A DNA stretch of 64,000 bases from JAWVFM01 sp963823245. GTDB lineage: Bacteria > Actinomycetota > Thermoleophilia > Solirubrobacterales > 70-9. The translations under genes and the position numbers were made by a program. Positions within the stretch are counted from its first letter, which is position 1. Every line of letters begins with the position of its first letter. Location of the stretch: contig CAWGKQ010000008.1 in the NCBI GenBank assembly GCA_963823245.1, forward strand, positions 806,001-870,000, written 5' to 3'. Of this stretch, positions 58,160-64,000 are shown piece after piece. Under the pieces are notes generated by a model, which ran no database searches, was not told where the DNA came from, and saw only the letters and a program-made list of their open reading frames with translations.

Positions 58160-59327
58160 GCGAGGACGCCGTTCCGGCGGTCACGCCAGCGGATGGCGCT
58201 CGAGAGAACGGACGGGGACGGCTCAAGGTTTTCATCGGCATGGCGGCCGGCGTCGGGAAGACCTACCGGATGCTCCAGGAGGGCCACGCCGAGCTCGAGG
58301 CCGGGCGGGACGTCGTGATCGGGTTGCTGGAGACGCACGGCCGGACCGAGACGCTCCGGCTCGCCGAGGGGCTGCCGCTTGATCCCGAGACGCCGGGTCA
58401 CGTACAAGGAGACGATCATCGAGGAGATGGACCTCCCGGCGATCCTGAGGCGTGCGCCGGAGCTCTGCCTGATCGACGAGCTCGCTCACACCAACGCCCC
58501 GGGCGTCGAGCACAAGAAGCGCTACGAGGACGTCCGCGACGTCCTCGCCGCCGGCATCGACGTGCTCTCGACGCTCAACGTCCAGCACCTCGAGTCTCTG
58601 AACGACCAGATCGCCGAGCTCAGCGGCGTGCGCGTACGGGAGACGATCCCGGACTCGGTCCTGGGCGAGGCGTCCGAGGTGGTGCTCATCGACGTCACGC
58701 CGGAGGCCCTGCTCGACCGCCTTCGCGCCGGCAAGGTCTACCCGCCCGAGCGGATCGACGCCGCACTCAACAACTTCTTTCGCGTCGAGAACCTGGCCGC
58801 CCTGCGTGAGACCGCGCTGCGCCAGGTCGCGGAGGAGGTCGAGGCGAAGCGAATCGTCACCGAGCCGGTCGGTTCCCGCGGCGACACGATCGCGAGCGAC
58901 GCTCCGCAGGCCGTCAGCGAGCGGCTGCTCGCCCTCGTCGAGCCCGTATCCCGGCACCCAGCGACTTGTCCGGCGAGCCTGGCGCTCGGCGCAGCGCCTC
59001 GGTGCCGACCTCGACCTGCTCTGGGTGCGCCGGCCAGGCGCCAACCTCGACGACGAGGGCGAGCGCTCGCTGCGCGCGCTTCGCCAGCTGGCGTCGCTGC
59101 TCGGGGCGAACCTGATGATCGAGGAGGCCGACGACGTCGCGGTCGCGGTCGCCGAGGTGGCCGAGACCGTCACTCGACGTACATCCTGATGGGACGGCCG
59201 CGGCCGGCGCGGGGCCTCGCCCGGCTGCGGACTCCGCTGGCCCTTCGGCTGCTCGAGCTCCTCCCGAGGGTCGACCTCCGGATCGTCGCCGACCGCGCCC
59301 AGCGCTCGAGAGGAGAAGGACGAATGA
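58156..59327 (+). CDS. KdpD N-terminal sensory domain as a separate protein
   Basis: About 389 residues. The KdpD sensor domain has the P-loop GMAAGVGKTYRML near residue 31 and ELCLIDELAHTNAPG (Walker B-like), with LLETHGRTET between; a Usp-type domain follows (LVRRAWRSAQRLGADLDLLWV, TYILMGRPRPARGLAR). The histidine kinase region is missing; it is in the gene at 50808. Base errors near 58393, 58950, 59173 and 59313 need repair; the restored end is SEEKDE with TGA at 59325-59327. Starts at GTG 58156. Confidence 0.78.
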
Positions 59328-59899
59328 GCGCGGCCGCGATCGTGGGCATCGCCATCGCTGCTCTCGCGCTCGGGCTCCTCGCCGGCTACATCCTGCCGCC
59401 GCACGGGCATCGGCCGACGCTCGCCCGCTCCAGCGGCCCCGTGCGCCACATCCTGCTCCCGTTCACGGGCCAGGCGATCTCGCGTCGGGCCTTCGACGCG
59501 GCGATCCGGCTCGCCCGGGCCGAGAACGCCGTGCTGATGCCCGCGTTCCTGGCCAAGGTGCCGATGCAGGTCCCGCTCGACGTGCCGCTGCCCGCCCAGT
59601 GCGAGAACGGGATGCCGCTGCTCGAGGCGCTCGAGCAGCGCGCCGTCCGCCGCGGGGTCGAGGTCGACTCCCGGGTCGGCCGCGGCCGCTCCTACCGCGA
59701 CGCCCTTCAGCACCTGCTCGACGAGGAGCAATTCGATCGCATCATCGTCTCGGCCACCGACAACCCGCGCGCGGGCTTCACGAGCGCCGACCTCGAATGG
59801 CTGCTGGAGCGCGTGCCGGCCGAGGTCCTCATCCTCCGTCCAGCCCCCGACGACACGAGGCGGATCTCCGCCGAGGCCGGAGTCAAGGGTCTGTTCTAG
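59324..59899 (+). CDS. Membrane-anchored universal-stress-like protein
   Basis: The 191-residue protein has an N-terminal membrane helix (AAAIVGIAIAALALGLLAGYIL) and a Usp-like domain: HILLPFTGQAISRRAFDAAIRLARAENAVL, then SYRDALQHLLDEEQFDRIIVS and a C-terminal VLILRPAP. The ATP-binding G-2x-G-9x-G motif is not evident. ATG 59324 has the ribosome site GAGAGGAGAAGG. It may sense nucleotides beside the Kdp system. Confidence 0.7.
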   Translation: MSAAAIVGIAIAALALGLLAGYILPPHGHRPTLARSSGPVRHILLPFTGQAISRRAFDAAIRLARAENAVLMPAFLAKVPMQVPLDVPLPAQCENGMPLLEALEQRAVRRGVEVDSRVGRGRSYRDALQHLLDEEQFDRIIVSATDNPRAGFTSADLEWLLERVPAEVLILRPAPDDTRRISAEAGVKGLF

Positions 59900-59946
59900 C
59901 GCGCCCCGCGGCGCGCACCACCCGCTTCTAGACTCCGCCATGGTCC

Positions 59947-60963
59947 ATGGCGCCGGTCTTCATCGCCTTGCCGGCGTTCTTCATCTCGCTCGCGATCACC
60001 CTGCGCGCCGCCGAGCTGTTCGCGGCGAGGCTCGACCGGCTCGGAACGCGCTTCGGGCTGTCGGAGGCACTCGTCGGGTTGCTCACCGCCGTAGCCGCTG
60101 ACGGGCCCGAGATCTCTTCGGCTCTCGTCGCGCTCGCAAAGGGGGCGCATACGGTGAGCGTCGGGGTGCTCGTCGGGTCGAACGTCTTCAATCTCGCGGC
60201 GATGGTCGGCGTCACCGCCCTCGTAGCGGGAAGCGTCCACCTTCCCCGCGAGAGCCTGGCGCTCGAGGGCCTCGTCGGGCTCGCGGTCACGCTCGTCGGC
60301 GCCGGGGTCCTGCTGGAGATCCTGACGCCGATCGCAGGCGCCGGGCTGATGGTCGCGATTCTGGCTCCGTACCTCGTGATCGTGGTCGGCGGCACGCGGC
60401 CCTTCGCGCGGCTGAACGCCCGGTTGAGGCTGCGGGGCAGGGCGGTGGCCGCCCTCTCGCGCGCGATCGAAGAGCGGAAGCGCGTTCCCGCGTTGCGCGC
60501 GAAGGCGACCGCCCGCCCGGCTCGCGAGATCGTCCTCATCTTCCTCGAGGTCATCCTGATCGCGCTCGGGAGCTTCGGCATGGTGCAGGCCGCGCTCGCC
60601 CTCGGTGATCGCTGGCAGATCTCGGGCGCCCTGATCGGGGTGCTGATCCTTGCGCCATTGACCAGCCTGCCGAACGCGTTCACGGCCATTCGCCTCGGCC
60701 GCCACGGCCGGGGCTCGGCGCTCGTCACCGAGACGTTCAACAGCAACACCATCAATCTCGTCGTCGGAGTTGTGGCGCCGGCCCTGATCGTGGGGCTCAC
60801 AGGGCTGTCAACCGCAGGGAAGGTCAACGTCGCCTGGCTGGTGGCGATGACCGTGGTCTCGATCGGCCTGCTCGCCCGGCCCGGCGGCGTCAGACGCGGG
60901 AGCGCCGCCATCCTCGTCGCCCTCTACGCGGGCTTCGTCGTCACCCAGCTCGCCCCAAGCTGA
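59947..60963 (+). CDS. Sodium/calcium exchanger family protein
   Basis: The intact 338-residue protein has two repeats of membrane helices with the alpha motifs LTAVAADGPEISSALVALA and LILAPLTSLPNAFTAI, plus GSNVFNLA in one half and FNSNTINLVVG in the other. This fits the CaCA superfamily; the first repeat has ADGPE where many members have GTSLPE, so ion preference is uncertain. Start ATG 59947. Stop overlaps the 3' end of the TetR gene by 23 bp. Confidence 0.8.
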   Translation: MAPVFIALPAFFISLAITLRAAELFAARLDRLGTRFGLSEALVGLLTAVAADGPEISSALVALAKGAHTVSVGVLVGSNVFNLAAMVGVTALVAGSVHLPRESLALEGLVGLAVTLVGAGVLLEILTPIAGAGLMVAILAPYLVIVVGGTRPFARLNARLRLRGRAVAALSRAIEERKRVPALRAKATARPAREIVLIFLEVILIALGSFGMVQAALALGDRWQISGALIGVLILAPLTSLPNAFTAIRLGRHGRGSALVTETFNSNTINLVVGVVAPALIVGLTGLSTAGKVNVAWLVAMTVVSIGLLARPGGVRRGSAAILVALYAGFVVTQLAPS

Positions 60964-61591
60964 CGATCGGCGCGATCAGGCCCTTCGCGACCTCGCCCAG
61001 GCGGGCCTCGTCGTCGAGCGGAAGGACGCTCGGCTGGATGAGGACGAAGCTGATCGCCAGGCGCACAAGGATCTCGGCCGCTGCGTCGACGTCCAGCATC
61101 TCACCGAGCGACCCCTCGGCCTTGGCGGCGCGAAGCCGGGCGGCCATGTAGGCGCGCGCCATGCCGAACGTCGCCGCGCCGTCGGCTATCGCCGCCTCCA
61201 GCACGGCCTCGGGCTCCACTCGCGCCAATCGGTTCAGGAGCGGGTGCTCCCGCGCGATCCGCATGCTGGCGACGAAGCCATCGGCGATCTGGTCGGCGAT
61301 CGGATCCGCCGGGTCGCTCGCCGCGTCAAGCTCGGCCAGGCAGCGTCGGACCTCCCGCGCGCCGAGCGCCTCGACCAGGCGCTGCTTTTCACCGAACCGC
61401 CGGTAGACCGTCATCCGCCCGACCTTCGCGCGAGCCGCGACGTCGTCCATTGTGAGATTCCGAAGGCCCGAAGCTGCCGCGAGAGCGAGCGCGGCGTCGA
61501 GAATGCGCTCGCTGGTGGCGTCGCCGGGCGCTTCCGCCTCGCCGGCGAGCCCGGCGGCGAGCAGGCTCGAGGGGGTGTCGGCGACGGTCAC
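60941..61591 (-). CDS. TetR-family regulator
   Basis: The intact 216-residue protein has a TetR DNA-binding domain: ERILDAALALAAASGLRNLTMDDVAARAKVGRMTVYRRFGEKQRLVEAL. The C-terminal ligand domain is helical. GTG 61591 overlaps the upstream gene stop (GTGA), so it is transcribed after DUF2236 and may repress that operon through the inverted repeat near 62524. Confidence 0.85.
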   Translation of the reverse strand: MTVADTPSSLLAAGLAGEAEAPGDATSERILDAALALAAASGLRNLTMDDVAARAKVGRMTVYRRFGEKQRLVEALGAREVRRCLAELDAASDPADPIADQIADGFVASMRIAREHPLLNRLARVEPEAVLEAAIADGAATFGMARAYMAARLRAAKAEGSLGEMLDVDAAAEILVRLAISFVLIQPSVLPLDDEARLGEVAKGLIAPIVSLGRAG

Positions 61592-62496
61592 GCCGCCGTC
61601 GCCATTGCCGGCACGCCGGATGCGACGTCGCCGCGGTCGATCGCCTCCCTGCGCCAGCGCAGGTAGGCCGGCCCGAAGCAGCGAAGCGAGCTGGGCATGA
61701 ACGGCGTCGCCGCTCGCGACGCCGCCGCGAGTGCCCGCAGCTCGACCGCCTGCCCCTGCGTCCAGCGCAGTCCGAGGCGGACTCGGAGGCGCGGCGGCAG
61801 CAGGCCGACGGTTGCGAGCGCGCCGAGCCGTCCCATCGGCAGGCTGGCCGCGCGCCAGACCGGGTCGTTCAGCATCGGGAGCGGTGGCGCCTTCGGCTTC
61901 GCGAGCGTCCGTAGGACCGTGTGGACGGTCTGGTTGTCCTCGAGGCGCTCGTCGACCATGCGGTCGAAGTAGGCGCGGAAGTCAGCCCAGCGCTCCGGAA
62001 GCTCACCCTGGGGCACGCCGATCAGCCGCCCCACCCCCAGCCACTCGGCGTAGAACTGCTCGACCTCCGCCGGGCTCATGCGCCGGGCGAAGCGCTCGCT
62101 GCCGGCGACGATCGCCTGCGCCAGCGTCGCGTGCACCCAGGCGTAGGCGTCCGGCTCGAGCGCGAAGTAGCGCTCGCCGTCCGGCTTCCTGCCCCTGATG
62201 TGCTTGTGCATCTCGTGGATTCGCCGGCCCATCGGCCCGGCGAGCTCGGGCGGCCCGTAGACCATCACCGTCGTGTAGTCGAGGGTGCGGAGGAGGCGGC
62301 CCCACGGGTCCGCCTCGAAGTTCGAGTGCTCGTGGACGCCCGCACCCACGGTCGGGTGGGCGACCTGGAGCATCAGCGCGTACCCGGCCGTGGCCATTAT
62401 CCGCGAGTCGCTCGAGAGCCTCCAGGCGACCGAGTCAGGGCCCGGAATGAGGCCCGGGACCTCCTCATCTGTGGGGAGCACGCCGTTCGCTGCCAT
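61588..62496 (-). CDS. DUF2236 (oxygenase MpaB/Lcp-like) protein
   Basis: The intact 302-residue protein belongs to DUF2236, related to latex-clearing protein and MpaB oxygenases that bind heme. Visible: DSVAWRLSSDSRIMATAGYALMLQVAHPTVGAGVHEHS, HKHIRGRKPDGERYFALEPDAYAWVHATL and FAEWLGVGRLIGVP. It may act on lipids or isoprenoids. ATG 62496 has AGGAGGT six bases upstream, better than GTG 62499. The TetR gene follows. Confidence 0.78.
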   Translation of the reverse strand: MAANGVLPTDEEVPGLIPGPDSVAWRLSSDSRIMATAGYALMLQVAHPTVGAGVHEHSNFEADPWGRLLRTLDYTTVMVYGPPELAGPMGRRIHEMHKHIRGRKPDGERYFALEPDAYAWVHATLAQAIVAGSERFARRMSPAEVEQFYAEWLGVGRLIGVPQGELPERWADFRAYFDRMVDERLEDNQTVHTVLRTLAKPKAPPLPMLNDPVWRAASLPMGRLGALATVGLLPPRLRVRLGLRWTQGQAVELRALAAASRAATPFMPSSLRCFGPAYLRWRREAIDRGDVASGVPAMATAA

Positions 62497-62523
62497 CACC
62501 TACCTCCTACGCGGGACTAATGG

Positions 62524-62545
62524 TACGCAAACTATCACATGCGTA
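62524..62545. promoter_or_regulatory. Inverted repeat TACGCA-N10-TGCGTA, candidate TetR operator
   Basis: Perfect 6-bp arms at 62524-62529 and 62540-62545 with a 10-bp A/T-rich spacer lie 28 bp before the DUF2236 start and 21 bp from the kup end. The size fits a TetR dimer site. Confidence 0.45.
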
Positions 62546-62565
62546 TCACCCCGCCGAGGGCCGGG

Positions 62566-64000
62566 TCAGATGGCCACTTGTGATCCGATCATCACGGTGC
62601 GATCGCTCGGCAACCGGAATGCCTCGATCGGGCTCGCGGCGTTACGCGCCATGACGATGAAGAGCTTCTTGCGCAAACGCAGCAACGGCGGGGCGTCGGT
62701 CGGCGTGATCGCGATTCGAGAGACGAAGTACGACGCGTGCTCGAGATCGAGGTTGCGTTCGAGCAGGCCCTCCTTGCGACATAGCGCGAGCAGCTCGGGG
62801 ACGTCCGGCTGGTCGTGGTAGCCGACCCTGGCGGTCACGTGCCAGACCTTGTGCTTCCGGCCGATCCGCTCAACCGTGAACTGCTCGAAGCTCTCGACAT
62901 GCGGGATGCTGACCGTGTCCACCGAGACGATCACGACCTTCTCGTGGAACGTGTTGGTGTACTCGACCTCGGCGCGGAGGGCAAGCGGGGTCGTGTCCTT
63001 GCTCGGGTTCAGGAACACGGACACGCCGGGCACGCGGACGACCGGAGGGTCCTTCCCGGTGAGCGCGTCGAGGAATTCGGTCAGCGATCCCTCCTTTTCG
63101 ACCCGCTTGCGCGTGACGGTCACCTGCCCGCGTCGCCAGTTGACCATCACGGCCCACAGGACAAGCGCGATCGCCAGCGAGAGCCATGCGCCGTGCTCGA
63201 TCTTGGCGATGTTGGCGGCGAAGAAGGACACCTCGACCGTCAGGAACAGCACCGCGATGGGGACGAGCCTCCGCTTCGTCGTGCCCCAGATGAACCGGGC
63301 GACCGCCAGGAACAGCACCGTGTTGAGGATGAAGGTTCCTGTGACCGCGACGCCGTAGATGTCGCCCAGCTTGTCGGCGGATTGGAACACGAGCGTCAGC
63401 GCCACCACGCCGATGCATAGCCCCCAGTTGACGATCGGCACGTAGATCTGGCCCTCCATCCTGGACGGGTGGAGGATCTTGAGACGGGGGAGGAAGCCGA
63501 GCTGGACCGCCTGCCTCGCGACCGAGAACGAGCCCGAGATCGCCGCCTGGGAGGCGATGATCGTCGCCGCGGTCGCCAGGAAGAGCATCGGGTACTGAGC
63601 CCAGCCCGGCACCATCAGGTAGAACGGGTTGACCACCGTGCTGGGGTCATGCTGGATCAGGACCGCCTGCCCAAGGTAGTTCAGCATCAGGGCGGGCAGG
63701 GCCACGGCAAACCAGCCGAGCCGGATCGGGGCGGCGCCGAAGTGCCCCCGATCCGCGTACAGGGCTTCGGCGCCGGTCACGGCGAGGACGACGCCGCCGA
63801 GCGTCAGAAAGCCTGCGGCGCCGTTGTCGACGAGGAATCGCGCCCCCCACGTAGGCGACAGCCCCTGGAGCACGGCCGGGTCCTTCGCCACCTGGTTGAG
63901 CCCCAGGAGCCCGATCGCGACGAACCACACGAGGATCACGGGCCCGAACAGCCATCCGATGGCGCCCGATCCGCGCCGCTGGAGAAAGAACAGCCCGATC
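62566..64000 (-). CDS. kup: Kup potassium transporter (5' part outside window)
   Basis: The visible 478 residues are the C-terminal two thirds of a Kup/Trk-like potassium permease. Features: LTLGGVVLAVTGAEALYADRGHFG, LNYLGQAVLIQHDPS, IASQAAISGSFSVARQAVQLGFLPRL, VSFFAANIAKIEHGAW and a soluble C-terminal domain (VERIGRKHKVWHVTARVGYHDQPD). Kup imports potassium with protons and is a second potassium system beside Kdp. The start is beyond the window end. Frame intact. Confidence 0.9.
   Translation of the reverse strand, partial: IGLFFLQRRGSGAIGWLFGPVILVWFVAIGLLGLNQVAKDPAVLQGLSPTWGARFLVDNGAAGFLTLGGVVLAVTGAEALYADRGHFGAAPIRLGWFAVALPALMLNYLGQAVLIQHDPSTVVNPFYLMVPGWAQYPMLFLATAATIIASQAAISGSFSVARQAVQLGFLPRLKILHPSRMEGQIYVPIVNWGLCIGVVALTLVFQSADKLGDIYGVAVTGTFILNTVLFLAVARFIWGTTKRRLVPIAVLFLTVEVSFFAANIAKIEHGAWLSLAIALVLWAVMVNWRRGQVTVTRKRVEKEGSLTEFLDALTGKDPPVVRVPGVSVFLNPSKDTTPLALRAEVEYTNTFHEKVVIVSVDTVSIPHVESFEQFTVERIGRKHKVWHVTARVGYHDQPDVPELLALCRKEGLLERNLDLEHASYFVSRIAITPTDAPPLLRLRKKLFIVMARNAASPIEAFRLPSDRTVMIGSQVAI

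Noticed and set aside
58156..59327. The KdpD sensor gene as merely the front of a broken full-length kdpD
   Set aside because: No kinase sequence follows it; the next gene is a Usp-type protein with its own ribosome site, and the kinase half is found upstream as a separate gene.

Overview
The window is about 70% GC and gene-dense, with many GTG/TTG starts, ATGA/GTGA overlaps and leaderless-looking starts. It carries an F420-type LLM oxidoreductase, an ethylmalonyl-CoA mutase with a Streptomyces-like acyl-CoA dehydrogenase, GTP-dependent PEP carboxykinase, an Rpf-like cell-wall enzyme behind a c-di-AMP (ydaO-type) riboswitch, and exported proteins of a style common in Thermoleophilia. I infer a soil actinobacterium of the Thermoleophilia/Solirubrobacterales kind; no rRNA or tRNA gene is present to confirm this. 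Nearly every position belongs to a gene. No CRISPR array, insertion sequence or prophage was seen.

Layout. 0-17 kb: acyl-CoA and flavin redox metabolism, including four genes that match steps of the ethylmalonyl-CoA pathway (mutase, MaoC hydratase, acyl-CoA dehydrogenase, malyl-CoA lyase type), together with two flavin monooxygenases, acetyltransferases and lipoproteins. 17-23 kb: an XRE/nucleotidyltransferase pair, then divergent pckG and sucCD-ferredoxin-HD genes (the C4 node that would receive succinyl-CoA and malate from that pathway). 23-31 kb: transporters, an acyl-CoA synthetase, a radical SAM protein, and an MMPL exporter divergent from its MarR regulator. 31-40 kb: truncated globin, two S1 proteases with PDZ domains, HxlR, ring-cleaving dioxygenase, ACT protein and a YyaL-like protein. 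40-43 kb: a DUF1800-DUF1501-cupredoxin exported unit. 43-47 kb: PhzF, glutamine synthetase, AhpD-like protein and the riboswitch-controlled Rpf-like gene. 47.6-50.8 kb: a fatty-acid alpha-dioxygenase homologue with every catalytic residue kept, followed 7 bp later by a cytochrome P450. 50.8-59.9 kb: a potassium (Kdp) locus in which KdpD is split: its kinase half and KdpE lie upstream, its sensor half downstream, around kdpF-A-C-B. 60-64 kb: a cation exchanger, a TetR-linked DUF2236 oxygenase and a partial Kup potassium transporter.

Two sequence-level observations stand out. First, a 46-bp imperfect palindrome occurs four times at three intergenic loci, always exactly 46 bp long. Second, roughly thirty genes, including housekeeping genes such as pckG, sucC, glnA and kdpA, are interrupted by single-base indels, mostly insertions. 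These look like assembly errors rather than biology, so the coordinates below join the pieces of such genes into one feature.
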